Of a stretch of 64,000 nt of DNA, positions 46,850 through 55,202 are shown one piece after another. Each line of letters begins with the position of its first letter. Position 1 is the stretch's first letter. Origin of the DNA: Bacteroidales bacterium (lineage in GTDB: Bacteria; Bacteroidota; Bacteroidia; Bacteroidales; TTA-H9); NCBI GenBank assembly GCA_030656615.1, contig JAUSOY010000013.1:1-64000 (forward strand), given 5' to 3'. The notes below the pieces were generated by a model. That model was not told the origin of the DNA, did not search any database, and saw only the letters and a list, made by a program, of their open reading frames with translations. The position numbers and the translations under genes were made by a program.

Positions 46850-48751
46850 TTAGTAGGCTCTTACGTTTCGTCCTTCTATATAGTTGATAAAGCTTTTATT
46901 CACTACTTTATTCCCGCCAGGTGTTGGGTAATTACCCGAGAAATACCAATCACCAGTATGATCCGGAATCGCTTCATGTAGTCCTGCGATACTTTGATAA
47001 ACAATAAATACTTCAGCATTAATCCCTTCCGGTGTCAATAGTGCAGCAATCTTGTCGGATATTTGCTCATCGGTGAAAGGAGCATAAATATCTTTAACAT
47101 AATTGATTATCATCTCCATAGGCAGGTTTTCCTGAGCCTTACATTTTTGATATACTTCGTTGATGATATGCTGACGACCGGTTTCCTTTAGTAAGTCAAT
47201 CGCTGCTTTAAAAGCCACAAAATCTGTAAGTTTAGCCATGTCGATGCCGTAGCAATCCGGATAACGGATTTGAGGAGCCGAGGATGCAATAACAATTTTT
47301 TTAGGTCCCAACCGATCCAATATCCGCAGAATGCTCTGCCGCAGAGTCGTTCCACGAACGATGCTATCATCAATTACAACCAGATTATCCTGATTTCTTC
47401 TCAGACTGCCGTAGGTGATATCGTAAACGTGGGCTACCAAATCATCGCGTTTAGAGTCCTCCGTAATAAAAGTCCGAAGTTTTATATCTTTTACAGCCAC
47501 CTGCTCCATCCTGGGACGGATGGTAAGTATTTTTTCAATGGCCTTTATATCGGATGTGTCCCCCAATGCATAAATTTTTTCTGCTTTTACCTTATCGCAA
47601 AACGTATGTAATTCTTCCATCAGCCCTTGATAGGCCACGGAGGCGGTATTAGGAATGTAAGCAAAAACTGTATTCGCCAGATCGTAATCCACCGCTTTTA
47701 AAATGGCAGGTGTAAGAACCTTTCCTAAATTTTTCCGTTCCTTATAAATATCTTCATCCGAACCTCTCGAAAAATATATACGTTCAAAAGAGCAGGATTT
47801 TTTCTCTCTTTTCTCAGTACACTCTTTCATACTGATATTTCCGTTTTTCTTGATGATAAGTGCGTGGCCGGGAGTAACCTCATGAATTTCATGCGAAAGA
47901 ACATTCATAGTGGTCTGAATCACAGCCCTTTCGGAAGCAACCACAGCTACTTCGTCATTTGTATAATAGAATGCTGGCCGTATGCCTGAAGGATCGCGGA
48001 GAACAAATGCATCTCCATGTCCGAGTAATCCTGCCATGACATAACCACCATCCCAATCATCCGCAGAACATTTTAAAATTCGTTGTATATCAAGATTTTC
48101 AGCAATAAGCGGACTGATTTCCTTTTTCGAGTATGCTTGTGATTTGTATATTTTGAATTGAGCCTCATTTTCTTCGTCAAGAAAATGGCCAATTTTTTCC
48201 AGGATGGTTACCGTATCCGAAGTTTCTACCGGATATTGACCTAAGTCGACGAGTTTGTTAAATAAATCTTCAACATTGGTCAGATTAAAGTTTCCGGCTA
48301 GAACCAGATTTCTGGTTTTCCAGTTATTTTCCCTTACAAAAGGATGTAGGCTAAGTATGGTATTCTGGCCAAAGGTGCCATAGCGTAAATGACCAAGGTA
48401 TAATTCAGCCGAAAGATCAATATTCTGCTTTAGCCAATCGGTATCTTTTAATCGGTCTGGATTTTTTTCCTGAATTTTCCGAATCGGCTCAAAAGCTTGG
48501 CTAAACACATCTTTTATTGGGTTGGCAGAATTCGATCGTATCCGGTTAATGTATTTTTTCCCCGGTTCCATATCAAATTTGATGGAAGCAATTCCGGCAC
48601 CATCCTGTCCACGGTTATGCTGCTTCTCCATCAGTAGCTGCAATTTGTTTAAGCCGTAGAAGGCTGTACCGTACTTTGAAAGGTAAAATTCGAGTGGTTT
48701 AAGAAGCCTGATAAGGGCAATACCACATTCATGCTTGATTTGATCGCTCAT
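46850..48751 (-). CDS. purF: Amidophosphoribosyltransferase-like protein (PurF family, long form)
   Basis: 633 residues, about 150 longer than E. coli or Bacillus PurF. N terminus IKHECGIALIRL puts the nucleophilic Cys at residue 9 after a short propeptide, as in Bacillus PurF; MEKQHNRGQDGAGIAS and LYLGHLRYGTFG complete the glutaminase domain. The PRPP motif is VVIDDSIVRGTTLRQSIL. An insertion between these and a C-terminal extension (YQSIAGLHEAIPDHTGDWYFSGNYPTPGG) make up the extra length; a similar size is seen in other Bacteroidota. No FeS-cluster ligand pattern was confirmed. First step of purine synthesis is the expected role, or a related paralogue. Divergent from the dipeptidase gene. 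Confidence 0.82.
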   Translation of the reverse strand: MSDQIKHECGIALIRLLKPLEFYLSKYGTAFYGLNKLQLLMEKQHNRGQDGAGIASIKFDMEPGKKYINRIRSNSANPIKDVFSQAFEPIRKIQEKNPDRLKDTDWLKQNIDLSAELYLGHLRYGTFGQNTILSLHPFVRENNWKTRNLVLAGNFNLTNVEDLFNKLVDLGQYPVETSDTVTILEKIGHFLDEENEAQFKIYKSQAYSKKEISPLIAENLDIQRILKCSADDWDGGYVMAGLLGHGDAFVLRDPSGIRPAFYYTNDEVAVVASERAVIQTTMNVLSHEIHEVTPGHALIIKKNGNISMKECTEKREKKSCSFERIYFSRGSDEDIYKERKNLGKVLTPAILKAVDYDLANTVFAYIPNTASVAYQGLMEELHTFCDKVKAEKIYALGDTSDIKAIEKILTIRPRMEQVAVKDIKLRTFITEDSKRDDLVAHVYDITYGSLRRNQDNLVVIDDSIVRGTTLRQSILRILDRLGPKKIVIASSAPQIRYPDCYGIDMAKLTDFVAFKAAIDLLKETGRQHIINEVYQKCKAQENLPMEMIINYVKDIYAPFTDEQISDKIAALLTPEGINAEVFIVYQSIAGLHEAIPDHTGDWYFSGNYPTPGGNKVVNKSFINYIEGRNVRAY

Positions 48752-48780
48752 GAAATTGAAAATGGGAGGTTAAGATTGTA

Positions 48781-48788
48781 CAAAGGTA
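48781..48788 (-). promoter_or_regulatory. -7 promoter element of purF
   Basis: Minus-strand TACCTTTG, 29 bases before the ATG at 48751. No purine riboswitch fold is visible in the short leader. Confidence 0.55.
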
Positions 48789-48844
48789 CGATTTTTCAGT
48801 CGGAGGTAAGTTGCTTATTGACGTCCTGTTTTTTAAGGTTTGAG

Positions 48845-48852
48845 TATCTTTG
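48845..48852 (+). promoter_or_regulatory. -7 promoter element of the C69 dipeptidase gene
   Basis: TATCTTTG, 22 bases before the ATG at 48875; divergent from the purF promoter, whose -7 element is 56 bases away. Confidence 0.55.
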
Positions 48853-48874
48853 AAATCCTAAAGCAATTTCATCT

Positions 48875-50473
48875 ATGAAAAATCAAAACATTATTCTTGT
48901 AATTTTCGCCATTTTCACATCATACTTTGCATTGGCTCAGGTAGATCGATCGGATTGGGAAGGAGGATTTCCGGAAGCTTGCACGAGTATAACATGCGGT
49001 AAATCTGCTACAGTTGATGGGAGCGTAATTACATCGCATACAGATGATAGTCATCGTACCCGTTCCAATATTCTTATCACTGCGGCTAAAAAGCATAAGA
49101 AAGGCAGTATGGCACCTATGTATACAAGAAAAGCCTTCGATACACTTCCTATGCCTGTTTACAGACATCATAAAATTGGAGAAATACCACAGGTAGAGCA
49201 GACGTACGCTTTTATCAACTCCGCATATCCCTGCCAAAACGAAAAACAACTCGCTATGGGTGAGTCAACTTTTGGAGGACATGAAGAATTAATTTCTGAT
49301 AAAGGACTGATTGATTGCCAGCGTCTGTGTCAATTGATGCTCGAAAGATGCACAACGGCACGTCAGGCAATTAAAATGGCTGGTGAGCTTTTGGAAGCGT
49401 ATGGTTGGAATGATTCAGGAGAGTGTCTCACCATTGCCGATCCAAAAGAAGTATGGCACTTTGAGGTTTTGGGACCGGGTAAAGACAAAATTGGTGCGGT
49501 ATGGGCTGCTCAACGCGTTCCTGATGACCATATTTCTGTAAATGCCAATGCGAGTACGATCAAGGAGATTGATCTCACCAATTCCGACTATTTTATGGCA
49601 TCCGGGAATGTATACAGTCTTGCACGCGAAATGGGCTGGTGGAACGATGGAGAAACCTTCCGTTTTTGTTATGCATATGCTCCGGAAAGTCGCACTTCTT
49701 TGGCTTCAAGGCGCAGAGAATGGAGGGTTTTTGATCTTGTTGCTCCATCTTTAAAACTCGACCCAAATGCCGAAAATTATCCCTTTTCTGTTAAGCCAGA
49801 TGATAAAATCAGCCTCGAAAAGTTGGTAACCATTTTTGGTGATTCTTATGAAGGCACCGATTTTGACATGACAAAAAACCTGACGGTGACCGATAAGGAT
49901 GGAAAAACGACCATATCACCCCTGGCAAATCCGCAAATGCCTTATGATATGAATAAGATGTTAAGGATTAATGGTGGATGGGGCTGGCGCGGCGAGCGAA
50001 ATATTGCCCGCTGGTATACAATGTATGCTACCATTATTCAGTGCCGCCACTGGTTGCCTGATGAAGTGGGTGGTGTAACCTGGCTTGCTTTGGACAATGT
50101 GGCTAGCTCGGTATATATTCCCGTTTATTGTTCCGTCACCGATCTTCCTGAAACTTACAAGACAGACGGACGACAAACTGGTTTCTCTAAAAAAGCAGCC
50201 TGGTGGGCTTTTAACCGTTTGGGAACTTTGGCAGCACACCGCTGGGGCGATATGCGAAAAGATGTATCCGATGTATGGAAACCCATGCAGTTGGGTTTAT
50301 TCATAAATCAGCCAATTATTGAAAAGCAGGCTCAGGAACTTCTGAAATCAGGAAAAACCAAGGAAGCCATTGCCCTACTTACAAAATACAGCATCGATTG
50401 GGGTAATAAAGCAGTTGATGAGGCCTGGTTATTAGGCGATCATCTTTGGACAAAATATGATGAACTCTGGTAA
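48875..50473 (+). CDS. C69-family dipeptidase, secreted
   Basis: 532 residues. Signal peptide KNQNIILVIFAIFTSYFALAQ. The mature region begins with the Ntn-hydrolase signature of peptidase family C69 (dipeptidase A): EACTSITCGKSATVDGSVITSHTDD, where the Cys becomes the N-terminal nucleophile after processing. Later family landmarks are AMGESTFGG, ECLTIADPKEVWHFEV, DHISVNANASTIKEIDL and RWYTMYATIIQCRHWLPDEVGGVTWLALDN. Probably hydrolyses dipeptides in the periplasm. A single-gene unit convergent with rodA. Confidence 0.92.
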   Translation: MKNQNIILVIFAIFTSYFALAQVDRSDWEGGFPEACTSITCGKSATVDGSVITSHTDDSHRTRSNILITAAKKHKKGSMAPMYTRKAFDTLPMPVYRHHKIGEIPQVEQTYAFINSAYPCQNEKQLAMGESTFGGHEELISDKGLIDCQRLCQLMLERCTTARQAIKMAGELLEAYGWNDSGECLTIADPKEVWHFEVLGPGKDKIGAVWAAQRVPDDHISVNANASTIKEIDLTNSDYFMASGNVYSLAREMGWWNDGETFRFCYAYAPESRTSLASRRREWRVFDLVAPSLKLDPNAENYPFSVKPDDKISLEKLVTIFGDSYEGTDFDMTKNLTVTDKDGKTTISPLANPQMPYDMNKMLRINGGWGWRGERNIARWYTMYATIIQCRHWLPDEVGGVTWLALDNVASSVYIPVYCSVTDLPETYKTDGRQTGFSKKAAWWAFNRLGTLAAHRWGDMRKDVSDVWKPMQLGLFINQPIIEKQAQELLKSGKTKEAIALLTKYSIDWGNKAVDEAWLLGDHLWTKYDELW

Positions 50474-50486
50474 TATCAGCCTGAGT

Positions 50487-50515
50487 GATGGGCTTCATAA
50501 GAGTTGTAGCCCATC
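50487..50515. terminator. Stem-loop between the dipeptidase and rodA genes
   Basis: GATGGGCT (50487-50494) pairs with AGCCCATC (50508-50515), loop 13 bases, followed by CCTTTAT. Probable bidirectional terminator of convergent genes; T tract weak. Confidence 0.5.
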
Positions 50516-50524
50516 CCTTTATAA

Positions 50525-51787
50525 TTATATCAAATCGTGACGGAGTGAATCGAGTTTGATAAAAACGAAAAGAAGGAGAGTGAAACCCCAAAGTGAACTG
50601 CCCCCATAACTAAAAAACGGTAATGGAATTCCTATAACCGGCATTAGCCCAATGGTCATTCCAATGTTTATCATAAAGTGGACAAACATTATGGAAGCCA
50701 CACTATATCCATAAATTCGGCTAAATGCCGAGCGTTGTCGTTCAGCTAGTTGTATTATGCGGATTAACAAGAAGATATATGCGCCAATAACAAGAAGGCT
50801 TCCGATAAATCCCCATTCTTCTCCCACTGTGCAAAAAATGAAATCAGTGCTTTGTTCAGGAACGTAATTATATTTTGTTTGAGTTCCGTTTAGGTATCCT
50901 TTTCCCCAAAACCCACCACTGCCTATAGCAATTAAGGATTGGTGTACATTATATCCCGCCCCGCGGAGATCAGTTTCTTTTCCCAATAAAACGTTGATAC
51001 GGGTTTTTTGGTGAGGCTGAAGAACCTTTTCGAAGGCATAGTCAACACTATAAACAAATCCGGAAGTAACAGTGAAGAGCGCAATAAACAGAAAGATTTT
51101 TGGCTTCTTTTTCCGGAAATAGTAATAGATAACCACTAATAGGGTCGCTATCAGTGCGATGACTATAAATTTATGAAACAGAAGGGTAAGTATAAAAAGG
51201 ATTATTGCAACAAGACCCAGTATGAGTATTACACCAGATAGCCCTTCCCGGAAAAGCACAAGAACAAATGCTCCAAAAACGAGTGCAGAACCGGTTTCGT
51301 TTTGAGCCAGAATAATGACACAAGGAACCAGAATTAACAAGATGACGATTACTTTTGTACTAAATCGTTCGAGATTTCGCTTAATATTCCCAAGGTAGGT
51401 AGCAACAACCAGACTGGTTGCCAGTTTTGCAAATTCAGCAGGCTGTAATGAAAATCCACCTATCTGAAACCATGATTTTGATCCTGAAATTTCGCGCCCC
51501 ATGAATATTACAGCAACAAGGGCAATCATAACCAAACCATAAATGGGATACGAAAAAGTCTGAAAAAACTTGGGGTCGGTCATCATGATTACAAAAATCA
51601 AAACGCTGGAAGTTACTATCCAGATAAGCTGTTTGCCATAATTAACATCAATATCAAAAATACTGGAATGTTTTTCATCGTATACAGCAGCGTATATATT
51701 AAACCAGCCAGCAATCACCAGAATTGCGTACAACCATATGAGTGTACGGTCAGTATTTTGAAATATATTTTTTGACGGTCTGGGCAT
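50525..51787 (-). CDS. rodA: SEDS peptidoglycan glycosyltransferase RodA
   Basis: 420 residues with about ten membrane helices. SEDS-family signatures: GSKSWFQIGGFSLQPAEFAKLATSLVVATYL, QNETGSALVFGAFVLVLFREG, YVPEQSTDFIFCTVGEEWGFIGSLLVI and GMTIGLMPVIGIPLPFFSYGGSSLW. Polymerises glycan strands in the elongation machinery. Its ATG shares a base with the mrdA stop (TGATG overlap), the usual translational coupling of the RodA-PBP2 pair. mreB/C/D, often next to it, are not in this window. About 40 residues longer than E. coli RodA, in two cytoplasmic-side stretches. Confidence 0.95.
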   Translation of the reverse strand: MPRPSKNIFQNTDRTLIWLYAILVIAGWFNIYAAVYDEKHSSIFDIDVNYGKQLIWIVTSSVLIFVIMMTDPKFFQTFSYPIYGLVMIALVAVIFMGREISGSKSWFQIGGFSLQPAEFAKLATSLVVATYLGNIKRNLERFSTKVIVILLILVPCVIILAQNETGSALVFGAFVLVLFREGLSGVILILGLVAIILFILTLLFHKFIVIALIATLLVVIYYYFRKKKPKIFLFIALFTVTSGFVYSVDYAFEKVLQPHQKTRINVLLGKETDLRGAGYNVHQSLIAIGSGGFWGKGYLNGTQTKYNYVPEQSTDFIFCTVGEEWGFIGSLLVIGAYIFLLIRIIQLAERQRSAFSRIYGYSVASIMFVHFMINIGMTIGLMPVIGIPLPFFSYGGSSLWGFTLLLFVFIKLDSLRHDLI

Positions 51788-53589
51788 CAGAGTAAATTAG
51801 CAGATTTAATTTCTTCTTCCTTTTCTGGTCTTGAAACTTTCCCCTTCAGATATTTTTCCATCATTAGCGTGGCCATTGGAACAGCCCATGTGGCACCAAA
51901 ACCTGCATTTTCCACCACAATGGCAATGGCTATTTTCGGATTTTCGGCCGGGGCATAAGCAATGAATAAGCTATGATCTTTACCATGCGGATTTTCTACG
52001 GTGCCGGTTTTTCCACAGGCGGTAATCCCTTCCATCATATACCATCGGGCAGTCCCATGCGAACCCTGAAATACTTCATACATCCCTTCGATGACGGGGT
52101 CAAAATACTCGGGTTTTATATTGGTGGTTTTTTTAGGAAATTCAAGAACATGGTCCTCCACTTTTTTCACGATATGTGGAGTGATGTAAAAACCTTTATT
52201 GGCAATAATTACAGCCTGATTAGCCAGTTGAAGGGGGGTTATCAATAACTCACCCTGGCCAATCGAAAGAGAGCGAATCGTCATGGACTTCCATCCCTTT
52301 GGGCCATATATCTTGTTATAATAATTTTCGGATGGGATATTTCCTTTTGAATGTGCCGGAAGATCTGAATCGAAACGTTCACCGAATCCGAAACTCATAA
52401 CATGCTCACGCCATTTAACATAATTGGCGTTGGTTCCGCCTTCACCACCTCTTTCGATTATTGCACGAAAAGTATTCCAAAAATACGGATTGCAGGATTG
52501 CTCAATGGCACCTACTAAATCAAGCGGAGTGGCATGGCTATGGCTACAGGCAATAGGGCTGCTTCCTTTTCCTGAACAGCCAAAACGGGTTTGTGGAATA
52601 ATAACGCCCATTTGGAGGCCAACAAGGCCATTAATCATTTTAAACGTGGAACCTGTAGGGTAAGCAGCCTGGGTGGCCCTGTTGAAAAGTGGTTTTAAAG
52701 GGTCGGCGGCTAGCAAGGCAAAGTTTTTTGAACGTATTCTTCCAATGAGCAGATTGGGATCGTATGTTGGACTCGAAACCAATGCAAGAATTTCGCCGGT
52801 AGCAGGCTCTATCGCTACAATACTTCCTCTTTTATTACTCATTAAAGCCTCACCATACACCTGCAATTCTATATCCAGTGTTGATGTTAAATCTAACCCC
52901 GGAACCTGAGGTTTATCAAATCGGCCATTCTCAAAACTGCCCTTTTCGCGGTTAAATACATCGACCAAAATAATTTTTTCTCCTTTAACACCCCGAAGAG
53001 ATTCCTCATAGAATTTTTCAATTCCACCTTTTCCGATATAGTCGCCAGATTTGTAATAGGTGTCTTTGTCTATTTCTTTCTGATTTACTTCACCAACATA
53101 TCCTAGCAGATGCGCAGCAGCAGGGTAGGGATACTGACGTAAGGTTCGTGGCTGAACAAAAAATCCAGGAAACCGGAATAGTTTTTCCTGAAGATAACCG
53201 TAGGAACGTTGTGAAATCTGCTCCAAAAAAATGGAAGATTTGTACAATGAAAATTCGCGGGCTTTTTTTAATCGGGTATCGAAAGAAGAACGATCCAGAT
53301 CAAGCAAATGGCATAATTCTGTCGTATCAAGATCTTTCACCTGCCTTGGAATGATCATTAAATCGTAGGCGGCCTCATTCGTGACCATCTTCTTGCCATT
53401 ACGATCATAAATGACTCCACGGGGCGGATATTGAGTAATGATACGCCTGACGTTGCTTTCGGCAAGAAAGGAGTATTTATCGCTTATCACCTGAATATAA
53501 AAGAGCCGGAGTAGAAATACAGAGGCCACCACTAAAAAAATAGTGATGATAACGTAGCGTTTCGCCGCATTGTGATCTTTTCTGGCCAT
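51787..53589 (-). CDS. mrdA: Penicillin-binding protein 2
   Basis: 600 residues. Transpeptidase partner of RodA. One N-terminal membrane anchor (YVIITIFLVVASVFLLRLFYIQV), the pedestal domain (RRIITQYPPRGVIYDRNGKKMVTNEAAYDL), then the transpeptidase with YPTGSTFKMINGL (SxxK), EQSCNPYFW (SxN) and ACGKTGTVENPHGKDHS (KTG). The segment FGCSGKGSSPIACSHSHAT precedes SxN where some PBP2 proteins bind zinc. The gene is preceded four bases upstream of its ATG by TATTTTTG with a -33 TTG, so its mRNA may be leaderless. Confidence 0.96.
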   Translation of the reverse strand: MARKDHNAAKRYVIITIFLVVASVFLLRLFYIQVISDKYSFLAESNVRRIITQYPPRGVIYDRNGKKMVTNEAAYDLMIIPRQVKDLDTTELCHLLDLDRSSFDTRLKKAREFSLYKSSIFLEQISQRSYGYLQEKLFRFPGFFVQPRTLRQYPYPAAAHLLGYVGEVNQKEIDKDTYYKSGDYIGKGGIEKFYEESLRGVKGEKIILVDVFNREKGSFENGRFDKPQVPGLDLTSTLDIELQVYGEALMSNKRGSIVAIEPATGEILALVSSPTYDPNLLIGRIRSKNFALLAADPLKPLFNRATQAAYPTGSTFKMINGLVGLQMGVIIPQTRFGCSGKGSSPIACSHSHATPLDLVGAIEQSCNPYFWNTFRAIIERGGEGGTNANYVKWREHVMSFGFGERFDSDLPAHSKGNIPSENYYNKIYGPKGWKSMTIRSLSIGQGELLITPLQLANQAVIIANKGFYITPHIVKKVEDHVLEFPKKTTNIKPEYFDPVIEGMYEVFQGSHGTARWYMMEGITACGKTGTVENPHGKDHSLFIAYAPAENPKIAIAIVVENAGFGATWAVPMATLMMEKYLKGKVSRPEKEEEIKSANLL

Positions 53590-53593
53590 GGTG

Positions 53594-53625
53594 CAAAAAT
53601 ACGTTTAGTTTTGGCTTGGGCTCAA
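53594..53625 (-). promoter_or_regulatory. Promoter of mrdA-rodA, giving a nearly leaderless mRNA
   Basis: Minus strand: TTG (53625-53623), 21 bases, TATTTTTG (53601-53594), then CACC and the ATG at 53589. Transcription would start at or within a few bases of the start codon. Confidence 0.7.
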
Positions 53626-53716
53626 CAAGTATCCGATTGTTTTGTTTATAAGACCATATTCATACCGTTTCATTGCGTTTTCTTATTCTCCTTGTAAAAA
53701 ACTGCATATAATTGAG

Positions 53717-53733
53717 TAAGTTTGATATATTTG
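53717..53733 (+). promoter_or_regulatory. -7 elements of the pnt operon
   Basis: Two overlapping-register matches: TAAGTTTG (53717-53724, with TTG 22 bases upstream at 53692-53694) and TATATTTG (53726-53733). The ATG follows at 53753. Confidence 0.55.
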
Positions 53734-53752
53734 AAGTTAAATAATTTAGCCT

Positions 53753-54883
53753 ATGATACTTGGATTATTAAAAGAACCCGATTTTGAAAAAAGGGTGGCC
53801 CTGATACCAGATAATATATTAATTCTTAAAGACTTTGGAATTGAAATTCTGGTTGAAACAGGTGCCGGAAGCAGAGCTTTCTTTACAGACGAACAATATC
53901 TCGCCGCAGGTGCTAAAATTGAAGAACGGAGCACTATTCTTTCCTCAGCCGGATTGCTGATATCAATTCAACCTCCATCTTCCACCGAAATAGAAAATCT
54001 TGAAGAAGGAAAATCGCTATTATCTGTATTGAATCCCCTTTTTGAGCATGAGTTGGTGAAGCAATTGGCAAAAAGCAAAATTAGTAGTTTTAGTCTTGAC
54101 GTAATACCCCGGACTACTCGTGCACAGGCTATGGATATTTTGTCGTCGATGGCCACAGTTGCTGGATATAGAGCTGTTTTAACGGCTGCGCTGGAACTGC
54201 CAAAATTTTTCCCGATGTTCATGACAGCTGCAGGAACAATTAAACCTGCCAAACTTCTAATTTTAGGTGCCGGTGTAGCCGGACTTCAAAGCATTGCCAC
54301 TGCCCGGAAGTTGGGTGCCGTGGTAGAAGTGTTTGACGTGCGGGCCGCTGTAAAGGAAGAAGTAATGGGTTTGGGAGCGAAGTTTGTAGAAGTAGAAGGT
54401 GCTACAGATGATAAAGCGGCTGGTGGATATGCCGTAGAACAATCAGATGATTTTAAAAAGCGTCAGGCCCAGGCGATTCATGATCATGCGGTTCGTTCCG
54501 ATGTAATAATCTGCACAGCCCAGATACCCGGACGAAAAGCTCCCTTGTTGATTCAAAAAGAAACAGTGGAAGCCATGAAGCCCGGTTCGGTGATTATTGA
54601 TTTGGCTGCCTCCGGCGGAGGAAATAGTGCCTTTACACAAAATGCCCAAACAATAATCCATAAAGGAATTAAAATTATTGGGAATTCCGACTTCCCTACG
54701 GACATGCCTACGGACGCAAGCCAAATGTTTGGCAAAAACGTTTTGAATTTTCTTAAACTCCTTATTACCAAAGAAGGAAATCTACACCTTAACTGGGAAG
54801 ATGATTTGGTGAAAGGTACCTGCGTAACCCACGACGGCAATATTGTTCACGAACGTGTATTATCATTTATGAAATCTGTGTAA
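53753..54883 (+). CDS. pntAA: NAD(P) transhydrogenase alpha-1 subunit (domain I, NAD-binding)
   Basis: 376 residues. Soluble NAD(H)-binding domain of proton-translocating transhydrogenase; relative of alanine dehydrogenase. Motifs: ILGLLKEPDFEKRVALIPDN, the RALxxx-type loop region, LILGAGVAGLQSIATARKLGAVVEVFDVR (Rossmann) and AAVKEEVMGLGAKFVEVE, ending before the membrane helices found in the fused E. coli PntA. The split into three genes is the Rhodospirillum-like arrangement. First of three genes; one base separates its stop from pntAB. Confidence 0.94.
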   Translation: MILGLLKEPDFEKRVALIPDNILILKDFGIEILVETGAGSRAFFTDEQYLAAGAKIEERSTILSSAGLLISIQPPSSTEIENLEEGKSLLSVLNPLFEHELVKQLAKSKISSFSLDVIPRTTRAQAMDILSSMATVAGYRAVLTAALELPKFFPMFMTAAGTIKPAKLLILGAGVAGLQSIATARKLGAVVEVFDVRAAVKEEVMGLGAKFVEVEGATDDKAAGGYAVEQSDDFKKRQAQAIHDHAVRSDVIICTAQIPGRKAPLLIQKETVEAMKPGSVIIDLAASGGGNSAFTQNAQTIIHKGIKIIGNSDFPTDMPTDASQMFGKNVLNFLKLLITKEGNLHLNWEDDLVKGTCVTHDGNIVHERVLSFMKSV

Positions 54884-54884
54884 T

Positions 54885-55193
54885 ATGGAAGAAGCATTAA
54901 GATTTATTTTCGAATACAAGGATGAAATTTTTATAATAATCCTTTCAATATTTCTGGGCATCGAAGTTATTTCGAATGTGCCGGCAGTATTGCATACCCC
55001 CCTGATGTCGGGGGCAAATGCGATACATGGAGTGGTGATTATCGGCTCCATCATCGTAATGGGACATGCGAAAGAAACCTTGCCTATGGTGCTTGGATTT
55101 ATAGCGGTAATTCTTGGAACACTCAATGTAGTAGGAGGGTTTGTGGTTACCGATCGCATGCTTGAAATGTTCAAAAAGAAAAAGAAAAATTAA
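54885..55193 (+). CDS. pntAB: NAD(P) transhydrogenase alpha-2 subunit (membrane part)
   Basis: 102 residues. Three membrane helices (IFIIILSIFLGIEVISNVPAVLHTPLMSGANAIHGVVIIGSIIV, then ETLPMVLGFIAVILGTLNVVGGFVVTDRML) with the conserved LHTPLMSGxNAIxG motif of domain II. Forms the proton channel with PntB. Normal length. Confidence 0.94.
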   Translation: MEEALRFIFEYKDEIFIIILSIFLGIEVISNVPAVLHTPLMSGANAIHGVVIIGSIIVMGHAKETLPMVLGFIAVILGTLNVVGGFVVTDRMLEMFKKKKKN

Positions 55194-55202
55194 GGAGGCT
55201 CT

